The notes beneath the pieces were generated by a model. That model saw nothing but the letters and a program-made list of their open reading frames with translations. It had not been told where the DNA came from and did no database searches. The translations under genes and the position numbers were made by a program. Shown here in pieces: positions 1 through 10,277 of a stretch of 64,000 bases of DNA. Source of the stretch: Massilia mucilaginosa (GTDB lineage Bacteria > Pseudomonadota > Gammaproteobacteria > Burkholderiales > Burkholderiaceae_D); the NCBI RefSeq assembly GCF_011682145.1, contig NZ_WHJH01000019.1:46800-110799 (forward strand). Direction: 5' to 3'. How positions within the stretch are numbered: the stretch's first letter is position 1; each line of letters starts with the position of its first letter.

Positions 1-1
1 C

Positions 2-478
2 GCCAAGGCACTCGGCAACGGCTACCCGATCGGCGCCATGCTGACCACCAACGAGATCGCCGCCCACTTCGGCGTCGGCTCGCACGGCACCACCTACGGC
101 GGCAATCCGCTGGCGGCCACCGTGGCGCTCAACGTGCTCGAGACGATCAACCAGCCAGCCTTCCTGGCAAGGGTCAAGCAAGCGTCGGACAAGATCTTCG
201 CCAACCTGCGCAAGCTCGCCGCCGACTACCCGCAAGTGTTCGGTGAAGTGCGCGGCAGCGGCCTGCTCATCGGCCTGCCGGTCGCGGAACCGTTCAAGGG
301 CCGCGCCAAGGACATCACCAAGGCCGCCGAAGCGCTCGGCCTGATGCTGCTCATCGCCGGCACCGACGTGGTGCGCTTCGCGCCCGCGCTGATCGTCACC
401 GACGCACAGATCGACGAAGCCGACCGCATCCTGCGCGCCGCCGTCGACGGCATGCTGAACGCGGCTCCCGCCAAGTAA
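2..478 (+). CDS. astC: Succinylornithine/acetylornithine aminotransferase, C-terminal part
   Basis: This is the C-terminal 158 residues of a class-III PLP aminotransferase, cut by the window edge. The first visible residues AKALGNGYPIGAML contain the Lys that in this family forms the Schiff base with pyridoxal phosphate. GSHGTTYGGNPLA and the terminal small domain follow. In the AST pathway the enzyme transaminates N2-succinylornithine with 2-oxoglutarate, giving succinylglutamate semialdehyde and glutamate. The next gene begins 72 bases downstream and encodes an arginine succinyltransferase subunit, so the astC (aruC) role is favoured over a purely biosynthetic ArgD. Many members of this family serve both roles, and the N-terminus is not visible. 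Confidence 0.85.
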   Translation, partial: AKALGNGYPIGAMLTTNEIAAHFGVGSHGTTYGGNPLAATVALNVLETINQPAFLARVKQASDKIFANLRKLAADYPQVFGEVRGSGLLIGLPVAEPFKGRAKDITKAAEALGLMLLIAGTDVVRFAPALIVTDAQIDEADRILRAAVDGMLNAAPAK

Positions 479-550
479 TCAGTCTTGCACGGCCGCCCCG
501 GCATGCGCCGCGGCCGGCCGCGGCACGCTTTGCCTATAAAGGGAAATCAC

Positions 551-1582
551 ATGTTTGTTGTCCGTCCGGTTGAACTGTCGGATATCGACGCCCTCGAAAC
601 GTTGGCAGCAGTGACGATGCCGGGCGTGCATACCCTGCCGAAGACGCGCGAAAAAATCGCCGCCTCGGTCGAGCGTTCGATCGCGTCGTTCGCCGCCCAT
701 GTCGACATCCCGAGCGAGGAGTCGTATCTCTTCGTGCTCGAACAGCAGGCCACCCGCGCCATCGTCGGCACCGCCGCCATCTTCGCGTCGGCCGGTTCCA
801 ACGGCACCTATTTTTCATTCCGTAACGACGTGATCCAGCAGGTCTCGCGCGACCTCAATATCAGCCACAGCGTGCATGCCTTGACCCTGTGTTCGGAATT
901 GACCGCGTACTCGCAGCTGTCCGGCTTTTACGTGACCAATCGCGGCACGGCCGGCCTGGAAGCGGCCCTGCTGTCGCGCGCGCGCCTGCTGTTCGCGGTA
1001 CTGGCGCCGCACCGCTTCGGCGACCGCTTCTTCGTGCCGCTGGCCGGCGTGACCGACAAGAACGGCCAGTCGCCGTTCTGGGAAGCGCTCGGCCGCAAAT
1101 TCTTCAAGATGGATTTCCTCGAGGCCGAACGGGTCATCGGCGGCGCCCGCAACCGCACCCTGATCGTCGAACTGATGCCGCACTATCCGGTGTACGTGCC
1201 GCTGCTGCCGGGCGACGCCCAGGCGGCCATGGGCCAGATCCACGGCGACGGCGAACTCGCTTTCAGCCTGCTCACCGAAGAAGGTTTCGAGGCCGACGAC
1301 TACGTCGACATCTTCGACGGCGGCCCGATCCTGCAAGCGCACAAGAACGCGCTGCGCACCTTTGCCGGTTCGATGCTGCGCCGCGTGGCGCCGTTCGACT
1401 CGGGCATGTCGTCCGAGCTGCCGGTAACCTACGCGGTCGCCGCCAGCAACGAGCAGAACTTCCGCGCCATCACCGTCTCGTGCCCGCCCGCCGAGGGAAC
1501 CGACACCGTGTTCCTGCCGCAGGACGCGCAGGATGCGTTGATGGTGGCCCCGGGCGATAACGTCATTTGCGTCAGAATCTGA
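551..1582 (+). CDS. aruF: Arginine N-succinyltransferase, alpha subunit
   Basis: This 343-residue protein catalyses the first AST step, transfer of succinyl from succinyl-CoA to the alpha-amino group of arginine. It begins MFVVRPVELSDIDALETLA. FWEALGRKFFKMDF and LIVELMPHYPVYVPLLP in the middle and DYVDIFDGGPILQA near the C-terminus are typical of AstA. The start at 551 follows GGGAAATCAC; a reading frame open further upstream adds 22 residues with no family resemblance. The following gene is a paralog, so the enzyme is the two-subunit (AruF/AruG) type known from Pseudomonas and Burkholderiales rather than the single AstA of enterics. The assignment of alpha to the first gene follows the Pseudomonas order and is inference. 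Confidence 0.93.
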   Translation: MFVVRPVELSDIDALETLAAVTMPGVHTLPKTREKIAASVERSIASFAAHVDIPSEESYLFVLEQQATRAIVGTAAIFASAGSNGTYFSFRNDVIQQVSRDLNISHSVHALTLCSELTAYSQLSGFYVTNRGTAGLEAALLSRARLLFAVLAPHRFGDRFFVPLAGVTDKNGQSPFWEALGRKFFKMDFLEAERVIGGARNRTLIVELMPHYPVYVPLLPGDAQAAMGQIHGDGELAFSLLTEEGFEADDYVDIFDGGPILQAHKNALRTFAGSMLRRVAPFDSGMSSELPVTYAVAASNEQNFRAITVSCPPAEGTDTVFLPQDAQDALMVAPGDNVICVRI

Positions 1583-1593
1583 AAGAGAACCCT

Positions 1594-2628
1594 ATGCTAG
1601 TTGTACGCGCAATTCACGCGTCCGATCTGGATGCCCTGATCGAACTGGCGCACCAGGTCGGCAGCGGCATGACGACGCTCAAACCGGACCGCAAGATGCT
1701 GGGCGACCGCATCTCGGTGGCCGTGGCCTCGTTTGCCGAGACCATCCCGCCCGAGCAGCGCGACTACATGTTCGTCATGGAAGACACCACCAGCGGGCGC
1801 CTGGCCGGCGTATGCGCGATCAAGGGCGCGGTGGGCCTGGACGAGCCGTTCTATAACTACCGCATCGGCACCCTGGTCCATTCGAGCCGCGAGCTCGATG
1901 TGTTCACGCGCATGGACACCCTGTACCTGTCGAACGACCTGACCGGCGCCACCGAACTGTGCTCGCTGTTCCTGCATCCGGATTACCGCAGCGGGAACAA
2001 CGGCAAGTGGCTCTCGAAAAGCCGCTTCCTGTTCATCGCCCAGTTCCCGCACCTGTTCACGGCCAAGCTGATCGCCGAGATGCGCGGCTACCAGCTTGAC
2101 GACGGCAGCTCGCCTTTCTACGAAGGCCTGGGGCGCCACTTCTTCAAGATGGATTTCAATCACGTCGACCACCTGACGGCGATGGGCAAGAAGTCCTTCA
2201 TCGCCGAACTGATGCCGCGCCAGCCGCTGTACGTTGCTTACCTGCCGGAAGACGCGCAGGAAGTCATCGGCAAGGTGCACCTGTCGACCGCGCCCGCGCG
2301 CCGCCTGCTGGAGCAGGAAGGCATGCACTTCGAAGGCTACGTCGATATTTTCGACGCCGGCCCGGTACTGCAGGCGCGCGTGTCGGAACTGCGCGCCATG
2401 CGCGACAGCACGGTGGCCACGGTCGATGAAACCGCCACGCCGACGGACACCGACCCGCTGCTGGTGTCGAACACGGTGCTCAATGATTTTCGCATGATCG
2501 TCGCACACGCCAATCCGGTCTCGGGCAAGCTCGCCCTGACCACGGACGAACAGGCGCTGCTGCATTGCCAAGGCGGCGACACGGTTCGCACGCTGTCACT
2601 CAATGTAAGGAAAAATGTCCATGTCTGA
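1594..2628 (+). CDS. aruG: Arginine N-succinyltransferase, beta subunit
   Basis: This 344-residue paralog of the preceding gene is the second subunit of arginine N-succinyltransferase. It begins MLVVRAIHASDLDALIELA and shares the FYEGLGRHFFKMDF, FIAELMPRQPLYVAYLP and GYVDIFDAGPVLQA blocks with the alpha subunit. GAAAGAGAA lies upstream of the ATG at 1594. The gap to the alpha gene is 11 bases, and its 3' end overlaps astD by 14 bases, so translation is probably coupled. The two subunits are clearly an old duplication. Confidence 0.93.
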   Translation: MLVVRAIHASDLDALIELAHQVGSGMTTLKPDRKMLGDRISVAVASFAETIPPEQRDYMFVMEDTTSGRLAGVCAIKGAVGLDEPFYNYRIGTLVHSSRELDVFTRMDTLYLSNDLTGATELCSLFLHPDYRSGNNGKWLSKSRFLFIAQFPHLFTAKLIAEMRGYQLDDGSSPFYEGLGRHFFKMDFNHVDHLTAMGKKSFIAELMPRQPLYVAYLPEDAQEVIGKVHLSTAPARRLLEQEGMHFEGYVDIFDAGPVLQARVSELRAMRDSTVATVDETATPTDTDPLLVSNTVLNDFRMIVAHANPVSGKLALTTDEQALLHCQGGDTVRTLSLNVRKNVHV

Positions 2629-4102
2629 ATCAAGTAACGTAGTTAGCAACTTAGTTAACGGCGAGTGGCTCGCCGGCAGCGGCGCCGAACTTGTCACCGT
2701 CGATCCGTCCACTGGCAAGCAGACCTGGGCCAGCAAAGAATCCACCGCCGCCGATGTGGCGCAGGCCGTGCAGGCAGCGCGCGGCGCCTTCGAGGCCTGG
2801 GCCTTGACCCCGCTCGACGATCGCATCGCGATCTGCGTGCGTTTCCGCGACCTGCTCAAGGCGAATGCCGAAGACCTGGCGCAAACCATCTCCGAAGAAG
2901 TCGGCAAACCGCTGTGGGAAGCCCGCACCGAAGTGACCACCATGGCCAGCAAGGTCGACATCTCGGTGCAGGCTTACAGCGCGCGCACCGGCGAGGTGGC
3001 GGCCAAGGTCGCCGACGGCAATGCCGTGCTGCGCCACCGCCCGCACGGCGTGTTCGGCGTGTTCGGACCGTACAACTTCCCCGGCCACCTGCCCAACGGG
3101 CATATCGTCCCCGCGCTCATCGCCGGTAACACGGTGGTGTTCAAGCCGAGCGAATACGCACCGCGCACGGCCATCAAGACCGTGCGGCTGTGGCAGCAGG
3201 CCGGCTTGCCGGCTGGCGTGATCAACCTGGTCAACGGCGGGCGCAATACCGGCATCGCCCTGGGGCAGGATGCGGGCCTCGACGGCGTGCTGTTTACCGG
3301 CTCCTGCCAGACCGGCGTCGCGCTGCACAAGCAGTTCGGCGGCCAGCCGGGCAAGATGCTGGCGCTGGAAATGGGCGGGAACAATCCGCTGGTGGTGTGG
3401 GACGTCAAGGATGTCGACGCCGCCGTGCATCACGCTGTCATGTCCGCCTTCATCTCGGCCGGTCAGCGCTGCACCTGCGCGCGCCGCCTGGTGGTGCAGG
3501 ACAGCCCGGCCGGCGATGCTTTCGTCAAACGCCTGGTCGAGATCGCATCGACGCTCACCGTGGGCGCGTCCAACGCCGAACCGCAGCCGTTCATGGGCCC
3601 AGTGGTCTCGAGCGCCGTCGCCGCGCGCCTGGTGCAGGCGCAGGCCGACATGGCGGCCAAGGGCGGCACCGTGCTGCTGCAAATGAAGCAGCTCGACCCG
3701 AACGCCGGTTTCGTCAGCGCCGGCATCGTCGACGTCACCAACGCTAGCGGCATCCCGGACGAAGAGTGGTTTGGCCCGCTGCTGCAGATCATCCGCGTCA
3801 AGGATTTCGCCAGCGCCGTCAAGGTCGCCAACGCTACCGAATTCGGCCTGGCCGCCGCGCTGCTGTCGAACGACGAAGCGCTGTGGAAGCAGTTCTCGGT
3901 GCAGGCGCGCGCCGGCATCGTCAACTGGAACCGCCCGACCACGGGGGCAGCGAGCAGCGCGCCGTTCGGCGGCGTGGGCAAGTCGGGCAACCATCGCCCG
4001 AGCGCCTACTACGCGGCCGACTACTGCGCCTATCCGGTCGCCTCGATCGAAACAAGCGAACTTGACATGCCGGCCAAGCTGTCGCCCGGCCTGACTTTCT
4101 AG
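2615..4102 (+). CDS. astD: N-succinylglutamate 5-semialdehyde dehydrogenase
   Basis: This 495-residue NAD-dependent aldehyde dehydrogenase oxidises N-succinylglutamate 5-semialdehyde to N-succinylglutamate, the fourth AST step. The catalytic Glu lies in [11 protein letters not shown] (about residue 252) and the nucleophilic Cys in [12 protein letters not shown] (about residue 286). [15 protein letters not shown] is typical of the AstD branch. AAGGA precedes the ATG at 2615; a second in-frame ATG two codons later is also possible. The start lies inside aruG. Full length for the family. Confidence 0.95.
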   Translation: MSMSESSNVVSNLVNGEWLAGSGAELVTVDPSTGKQTWASKESTAADVAQAVQAARGAFEAWALTPLDDRIAICVRFRDLLKANAEDLAQTISEEVGKPLWEARTEVTTMASKVDISVQAYSARTGEVAAKVADGNAVLRHRPHGVFGVFGPYNFPGHLPNGHIVPALIAGNTVVFKPSEYAPRTAIKTVRLWQQAGLPAGVINLVNGGRNTGIALGQDAGLDGVLFTGSCQTGVALHKQFGGQPGKMLALEMGGNNPLVVWDVKDVDAAVHHAVMSAFISAGQRCTCARRLVVQDSPAGDAFVKRLVEIASTLTVGASNAEPQPFMGPVVSSAVAARLVQAQADMAAKGGTVLLQMKQLDPNAGFVSAGIVDVTNASGIPDEEWFGPLLQIIRVKDFASAVKVANATEFGLAAALLSNDEALWKQFSVQARAGIVNWNRPTTGAASSAPFGGVGKSGNHRPSAYYAADYCAYPVASIETSELDMPAKLSPGLTF

Positions 4103-4110
4103 GATCCATC

Positions 4111-5451
4111 ATGAGCGCACGCGAATTCAACTTCGACGGCCTGGTCGGGCCGAGCCACAACTACGCCGGCCTTTCGTTCGGCAACGTCGCCTCGTTCAGC
4201 AATGTGAAGAGCGCGTCGAACCCGCGCGAAGCGGCCTTGCAGGGCCTGGCCAAGATGCGCGAGCTGGCCGCGCGCGGCTTCGCGCAGGCGGTCATGCCGC
4301 CGCAGGCGCGTCCCAACTTCCGCCTGCTGCGCCGCATCGGCTTTACCGGGACCGACGCCGACGTGCTGGCACGCGCCTACCGCGAGGCGCCGGTGATCCT
4401 GGCGTGCGCCTATTCGGCCTCGCCCATGTGGACCGCCAACGCGGCCACGGTCAGCCCGTCGGCCGATACCTTCGACGGCCGCGCGCACTTCACCGCCGCC
4501 AACCTGAATAACAAGCTGCACCGCTCGGAAGAGCATCTGCAGTCGACCCGCACCCTGCGCGCGCTGTTCGCCGACGAGCGCCATTTCGCGGTGCACGAGG
4601 CGCTGCCGCCAACGTCGGCCTTCGGCGACGAAGGCGCGGCCAACCACACGCGTTTTAGCGCCACCCACGGCGGCAAGGGTGTCGAGTTCTTTACCTATGG
4701 CCGGGTCGAATTCGATCCGTCCGCGCCGGCCCCGAAAAAGTACCCGGCCCGCCAGACCCTGGAAGCGTCGCAAGCCATCGCGCGCCTGCACGGGCTGGAC
4801 TCGGCGCGCACCGTGTTCGCGTCGCAGAATCCGGATGTGATCGACCAGGGCGTGTTCCACAACGACGTCATCGCGGTCGGTAACGGCAATGTGCTGTTCT
4901 ATCACGAGCAAGCCTTCCACGACGAAGGCGCGGTACTGAACGCGCTGAGGAATGCGCTGGCCAATGTGGAGACCGACTTGAGCGCGATCCGCGTGGCGAC
5001 CCAGGTGGTGCCGGTGGGCGATGCGGTGAGCAGCTACCTGTTCAACAGCCAGCTCCTGACCAAACCCGATGGCACGATGGCACTGGTGATTCCCCAGGAA
5101 TGCCAGGAAAACCGCGCGGTCGCGCGCTACCTGGAAGAACTGGTCGCCAGCGGCGGCCCGGTCGACGAGCTGATTCACTTCGACCTGCGCCAGAGCATGC
5201 GCAACGGCGGCGGGCCGGCTTGCCTGCGCCTGCGCGTGGCGCTCACCGAGGCGGAAAGCGCGGCCATGCACCAGGGCGTGATCATGAGCGACGCCCTGTA
5301 CGACACCCTGGTGGCTTGGGTGGGTAAATACTACCGCGACCACCTCGAACCGAAAGACCTGGCCGACCCCCAGCTGGCGCTCGAATGCAGCGCCGCGCTG
5401 GAGGACTTGAGCCGCATCCTGGGACTGCCCGGCCTGTACGACCTGACGTAG
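4111..5451 (+). CDS. astB: N-succinylarginine dihydrolase
   Basis: This 446-residue enzyme of the amidinotransferase/pentein fold hydrolyses N-succinylarginine to N-succinylornithine, CO2 and two ammonia, the second AST step. It begins with [19 protein letters not shown], and the C-terminal [14 protein letters not shown] carries the catalytic Cys. Length matches the family (about 445). It starts 8 bases after astD and is the last gene before a 128-base gap leading to the glutamate dehydrogenase. Confidence 0.95.
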   Translation: MSAREFNFDGLVGPSHNYAGLSFGNVASFSNVKSASNPREAALQGLAKMRELAARGFAQAVMPPQARPNFRLLRRIGFTGTDADVLARAYREAPVILACAYSASPMWTANAATVSPSADTFDGRAHFTAANLNNKLHRSEEHLQSTRTLRALFADERHFAVHEALPPTSAFGDEGAANHTRFSATHGGKGVEFFTYGRVEFDPSAPAPKKYPARQTLEASQAIARLHGLDSARTVFASQNPDVIDQGVFHNDVIAVGNGNVLFYHEQAFHDEGAVLNALRNALANVETDLSAIRVATQVVPVGDAVSSYLFNSQLLTKPDGTMALVIPQECQENRAVARYLEELVASGGPVDELIHFDLRQSMRNGGGPACLRLRVALTEAESAAMHQGVIMSDALYDTLVAWVGKYYRDHLEPKDLADPQLALECSAALEDLSRILGLPGLYDLT

Positions 5452-5483
5452 AATACCGCCAGCCGGACGGTGCACCCTATTTG

Positions 5484-5503
5484 GGCGGGTAAACCCGCCT
5501 TTC
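5484..5503 (+). terminator. Hairpin between astB and gdhB
   Basis: GGCGGGTAAACCCGCC, a 7-bp G/C stem, is followed by TTTCT in the 128-base astB-gdhB gap. It resembles a weak intrinsic terminator or an attenuating/processing hairpin that could lower gdhB and astE expression relative to the upstream genes. The U tract is short, so full termination is doubtful. Confidence 0.4.
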
Positions 5504-5579
5504 TGCAAATCGCGAAAGCGCCGTCACAAGCTGGCGCCGGAACGATGCAATACAAACCAAAAGCAACGGAGAAGCAAAG

Positions 5580-8500
5580 ATGAAACAGATGCCACAAGAT
5601 TTGCGTAAACAGACGCTGGACCTGATCAATGCGAGCCAGCCTGCCGATGGCAGCCAGGTAACGGCGCTGATCGGCGCCTGGCTTGGTTCGCTCGACGACG
5701 AAGACCTCGCGGGAACGTCGCCGGACAGCCTGGCGCCGGTTCTGCGCGACGGCTTTACGCAAGCAGCCAGGCGCACCGCCGCCGGCTGCCAGATCGCGCA
5801 GCTGCGCTACTCCGATGGGCGCGGCGCGCAAGCGACGGCCCTGTTGGTCATCAACGACGACATGCCTTACCTGGTCGACTCCATCGTCATGGCGATGCGC
5901 AAGCAGCGCGTGGCCGTGGGTGGCGTGATGAACGCCGTGCTGGCCGTGCGCCGTGACGCCAGCGGCACCGCGCTCGCCGTCGGCGAAGCCGGCGCGCCGC
6001 TCGAATCCGTGGTCCTGTGCCTGCTGGCCGAAGACCTGGGCGCCGACGAACTGGCGGCGCTGGTCGCCAAGCTGCAGATGGTCGCGCGCGACGCCGCCGT
6101 GGTGCGGCGCGACTCGGTCGCCATGGGCGACCGCCTGACCGCCGTCGCGGCAGCCGCCGCCGGCAACGGCACCGACGGCCAGGAAGTCGCCGCCTTCCTC
6201 GAATGGGCCAAGAACGAAGGCTTCGAGCCGTTCGGCTACGCCTACTACGTCGTCAAGGCCGGCGAGCGCGAACTCGAACGCGACATCCCGAGCCGCATCG
6301 GCGTGCTGCAAGATACCGCGCATCCGGTCTACGGCACCTGCCTGGCCAACATCCCGGGCGATTTCGACACCTTGTCCAAGCGTCCCGACGCACTGTCGAT
6401 CGTCAAGGCCGACGTCGAAGGCACCCTGCACCGCGACCAGCCGCTCGACTTCATCGGCGTGCGCGACACCGACGCACAAGGCAATATCCGCGGCGAGCAT
6501 TGCTTCGTTGGCCTGTTCACCCGCGCCGCCACCTCCACCCCGCTGGCGCGCCTGCCGTTCGCGCGCGGCCGCGTGGCCAAGGTCCTGAGCCTGGCCGGTG
6601 TGCGCCAGGAAGGCTTCCGCGCCGAGAAATTCCTCGAAATCCTCGAATCGCTGCCGCGCACCGAAGCGCTGGAAGCCGATCCGGAATGGCTGTCGCAGGT
6701 GTGCAGCTCGGTCGTCTCGCTCTACAAGCAGCCGCGCGCCAAGGTCTTTGCGCGGCGCGACGTGTATGCACGTCACCTCAATGTGCTGGTCTACATGCCG
6801 CGCGAGCGTTACAGCGCCAGCGTGGCCGCCAGCCTGGCCCACGCCCTGAAAGAAAGCTCGGGCGCGACCGACGTGCGTTCGCAAACCCTGGTGGCCGACG
6901 GCCCGCTGGCCCGCGTGTACCTGATCGCCCACGCCGCGCGCAACCCGCTCGACCTCGAAACCGATATCCAGCAGCCGCTCCTGTCGGTGCTCGACGGCTG
7001 GCACGACAAGTTCGCCGCCCTGACCGACAACGTGTTCGACGTGCCGACCCGCAGCACCTTGCGCAAACTGTGCTCGACCCTGCCGGTCAACTACGTCAGC
7101 GCCACCGCGCCGGCGGTCGCCTTGCGCGACCTGAACGCCATCCTGCACAACGGCCACGCCGGCCGCGTCTCGGTGCGCGTGGAACTGGACGACGCCGGCA
7201 GCGCCACCATCCGCCTGTATTCGGTGGACGGGGTGCCGTCGCTGTCGCGCATCCTGCCGGCGCTGCATAACGCGGGCGTCGCCATCGACCGCGAACAGAC
7301 CTACGCGATTGCCGTTGCCGACGGCAGCCGCCATTTCGTCACCAGCCTGGCGGTGGACGCCGAAAGCGCGGCCAAATTGGCCCAGCCGAACGTCGTGACC
7401 GTGGCGCAGGAACTGTTTGCCTCGCTGTTCAACAATGAAGCCGAAGACGGCCGCATGAACGGCCTGGTGATCGAAGGCGGCTTGCGCATGCGCGAAGTGC
7501 AGCTGATACGCGCTTACATCAGCTACTGGCGCCAGACCGGCAGCAAATTCTCGGTGCGCTACATGGCCGATACCCTGCGCCGCCAGCCGGTGCTGGTCAA
7601 GGAACTGGTCGAAGGGTTCGTCCAGCGTTTCGATCCGTCGGTGCCGGAAGAGCGGCGCCTGGCCGCGGCCGAGCGGATTGCCGCCATCAAGACCAGCCTG
7701 GCCACGGTCAACCACGCCGACACCGAAGAAATCGTCGCGGCCCTGGTCGACCTGATCCTGGCGACCGTGCGTACCAACTACTTCCAGAACGACCAGCAGG
7801 GCGACAAGATCATCTTCAAGTTCGATACCAGCAGCCTGGCGCTGGTGCCGGAACCGCGTCCGTACCGCGAGATCTATGTGTTCTCGCGCCGCTTCGAAGG
7901 CGTGCACCTGCGCGGCGGCCCTGTGGCCCGTGGCGGCTTGCGCTGGTCGGACCGCATGGAAGACTACCGCACCGAAGTCCTGGGCCTGGTCAAGGCGCAG
8001 ATGGTCAAGAACGCGGTCATCGTGCCGGCCGGTTCCAAGGGCGGTTTTGTGTGCAAGCAGATGCCCAAGGACGCCGTGCGCGAAACCATCGCCGCTGAAG
8101 GCGAAGCAGTCTACCGCCTGTTCATTTCCAGCCTGCTGGAAGTGACCGACAACCGCGTGCGCGGCGCCATCGTGCCGCCGCAGGATACCGTGCGCTACGA
8201 CCAGGACGATCCGTACCTGGTGGTGGCCGCCGACAAGGGCACCGCAACCTTCTCCGACATCGCCAACAGCATCGCGGTCAAGCGCGGCTTCTGGCTGGGC
8301 GACGCCTTTGCCTCGGGCGGCTCGAACGGTTACGACCACAAGAAAATGGGCATCACCGCCAAGGGCGCGTTCGAAGCGGTCAAGCGCCACTTCTACGAGA
8401 TGGACCACGACATGAACACCACCCCGATCACCATGGTCGGCGTGGGCGACATGTCGGGCGACGTGTTCGGCAACGGCGTGCTGCTGTCGCGCCAACTGAA

Positions 8501-10277
8501 GGTGCTGGCCGCGTTCGACCATCGCCACATCTTCCTCGACCCGGCACCGGACGTGGTCACCTCGTTCGCCGAGCGCGAACGCATGTTCGCGCTGCCACGC
8601 TCGTCGTGGGAAGACTACAACAAGGACCTGATTTCGCTTGGGGGCGGCGTGTTCCCGCGCAGCGCCCGTTCGATCGAGATCTCGCCGCAAGTGCGCGCCG
8701 CGCTCGATATTGCCGAGACCGTGCTGCCGCCTGAAGAACTGATGCACCGCATCCTGATGGCGCCGGTGGACCTGTTCTACAACGGCGGCATCGGTACCTA
8801 CATCAAGGCCTCCACCGAAACCCACGCGCAGGTCAAGGACCGCGCCAACGACAATATCCGCGTCGACGGCAACCAGCTGCGCTGCAAGGTCGTTTCCGAA
8901 GGCGGCAACCTGGGCGCGACCCAGAACGGCCGCATCGAATTCGCCCTGGCCGGTGGCCGCATTTTCACCGATGCGATCGACAATTCGGCCGGCGTGGATT
9001 GCTCCGACCACGAAGTGAACGTCAAGATCTGGCTCGACACCGAAGTCAATGCCGGTGAGCTGCCCGAAGCGGACCGCAACCGCATCCTCAACGAGATGAC
9101 GAGCGATATCGAACACCTGGTCCTGCGCGACAACACCCTGCAAACCCACCTGCTGGTGCGCGAAGTGCAGGCCCAGGCCGACCCGCTGGTCGTCGACGGC
9201 TACGCCGCGCTGATCACCAGCCTGGAGCTTGAAGGCGCGCTCTCGCGCGAACTGGAACAGCTGCCGACCGACGCCGAACTGCAGCGCCGCAAGGCCTTGG
9301 GCGTGGGCCTGACCGCGCCGGAACTGGCGGTGGTCATTGCCAACGTCAAGAACCGCTTCAAGCGCCTGCTGGCCGCGCTGCCGCTGACGGACGAAAGCTG
9401 GGCCGAGACAGTACTGAAACCGTACTTCCCGGCGCAGCTGGTCGCCACCCGCAATGCGCTGGCGCACCCGCTGGCCAACGCCATCCTGGCGACCGTGCTG
9501 GCCAATGAATCGGTCAACCGCTGCGGTCCGTTGATGATCCGCGACCTCGCCAGCGCGCACCAGGTCGACGAGACCGAGGTCGTCAAGGCCTGGGGCCAGT
9601 CGTGGTCCGCGCTGCACCTGGCGCCGATCTTCGCCGCGCTCGATGCGGACGCACTGAAGGTGCCGCGCGCCGTCTCGATCAAGGTCGATGCGCGCACCCG
9701 CGTGCTGTTCAAGGCGATCGTCGAAGGCGTGCTGTCGGTGCCAAGCGGCGCGGGCGGCATGGAAGAACTCACGCGCCTGTTCTCGCAGCCGGAGATGCTC
9801 AAGCAGCTGATGCCGGCCATGGCCGACGCCGATGCCTTCGTGTCCCTGCCTGCCTCGTTCACGCAAGCCTGGAAAGCGGTCGACGCGATCGAAGCGGTGG
9901 CGACCTTCCTGTTCGCGGCGGTGTCGGTCAACCGTCCGGCGGGCATGAGCCTGGCGCAATTCCTGCAGGTGGGGATGGCGCTGCGCGGCCAGGCCGGCAT
10001 CGATACGCTGGAACGCGGCCTGAAACTCGCGCCGCACAGCAAATCGCAGGAACAGCTGCGCAACTACGCGATGCAGGCGCTGCGCCGCACCCAGCAACGC
10101 CTGCTGCAGCAAGTGCTGGCCCGTTCCAGCAACGGCAGCGACACCCTGGAGGCGGTTGAAGTGGTGACCAATACCATGGGCTTGTCGGGCTACGCGCCGG
10201 CGCTTGACCTGGAACAGGCCATGCTGGACGTGTGGGCGCTGTCCGAGGCGACCAACGCGGCGCCGGTGGCGGCGTAA
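5580..10277 (+). CDS. gdhB: NAD-specific glutamate dehydrogenase, large (GDH-180) type
   Basis: This 1565-residue protein deaminates glutamate to 2-oxoglutarate with NAD. Length and composition match the giant bacterial NAD-GDH class (about 1600 residues) with long N-terminal regulatory regions and a catalytic core in the second half. GGPVARGGLRWSDRMEDYRT, IVPAGSKGGFVCKQ and VGVGDMSGDVFGNG are hallmark blocks. The start follows GGAGAAGCAAAG. The next gene, astE, begins at the base after the stop. The AST pathway releases glutamate at the AstE step and at transamination, so placing this enzyme in the operon would let arginine carbon reach the TCA cycle as 2-oxoglutarate. Confidence 0.96.
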   Translation: MKQMPQDLRKQTLDLINASQPADGSQVTALIGAWLGSLDDEDLAGTSPDSLAPVLRDGFTQAARRTAAGCQIAQLRYSDGRGAQATALLVINDDMPYLVDSIVMAMRKQRVAVGGVMNAVLAVRRDASGTALAVGEAGAPLESVVLCLLAEDLGADELAALVAKLQMVARDAAVVRRDSVAMGDRLTAVAAAAAGNGTDGQEVAAFLEWAKNEGFEPFGYAYYVVKAGERELERDIPSRIGVLQDTAHPVYGTCLANIPGDFDTLSKRPDALSIVKADVEGTLHRDQPLDFIGVRDTDAQGNIRGEHCFVGLFTRAATSTPLARLPFARGRVAKVLSLAGVRQEGFRAEKFLEILESLPRTEALEADPEWLSQVCSSVVSLYKQPRAKVFARRDVYARHLNVLVYMPRERYSASVAASLAHALKESSGATDVRSQTLVADGPLARVYLIAHAARNPLDLETDIQQPLLSVLDGWHDKFAALTDNVFDVPTRSTLRKLCSTLPVNYVSATAPAVALRDLNAILHNGHAGRVSVRVELDDAGSATIRLYSVDGVPSLSRILPALHNAGVAIDREQTYAIAVADGSRHFVTSLAVDAESAAKLAQPNVVTVAQELFASLFNNEAEDGRMNGLVIEGGLRMREVQLIRAYISYWRQTGSKFSVRYMADTLRRQPVLVKELVEGFVQRFDPSVPEERRLAAAERIAAIKTSLATVNHADTEEIVAALVDLILATVRTNYFQNDQQGDKIIFKFDTSSLALVPEPRPYREIYVFSRRFEGVHLRGGPVARGGLRWSDRMEDYRTEVLGLVKAQMVKNAVIVPAGSKGGFVCKQMPKDAVRETIAAEGEAVYRLFISSLLEVTDNRVRGAIVPPQDTVRYDQDDPYLVVAADKGTATFSDIANSIAVKRGFWLGDAFASGGSNGYDHKKMGITAKGAFEAVKRHFYEMDHDMNTTPITMVGVGDMSGDVFGNGVLLSRQLKVLAAFDHRHIFLDPAPDVVTSFAERERMFALPRSSWEDYNKDLISLGGGVFPRSARSIEISPQVRAALDIAETVLPPEELMHRILMAPVDLFYNGGIGTYIKASTETHAQVKDRANDNIRVDGNQLRCKVVSEGGNLGATQNGRIEFALAGGRIFTDAIDNSAGVDCSDHEVNVKIWLDTEVNAGELPEADRNRILNEMTSDIEHLVLRDNTLQTHLLVREVQAQADPLVVDGYAALITSLELEGALSRELEQLPTDAELQRRKALGVGLTAPELAVVIANVKNRFKRLLAALPLTDESWAETVLKPYFPAQLVATRNALAHPLANAILATVLANESVNRCGPLMIRDLASAHQVDETEVVKAWGQSWSALHLAPIFAALDADALKVPRAVSIKVDARTRVLFKAIVEGVLSVPSGAGGMEELTRLFSQPEMLKQLMPAMADADAFVSLPASFTQAWKAVDAIEAVATFLFAAVSVNRPAGMSLAQFLQVGMALRGQAGIDTLERGLKLAPHSKSQEQLRNYAMQALRRTQQRLLQQVLARSSNGSDTLEAVEVVTNTMGLSGYAPALDLEQAMLDVWALSEATNAAPVAA

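Noticed and set aside
5331..10112. A 1593-codon open frame antisense to gdhB
   Set aside because: It exactly mirrors the glutamate dehydrogenase gene; high GC with biased third positions keeps the opposite frame open. Its protein is Arg/His/Gln-rich with no family pattern.
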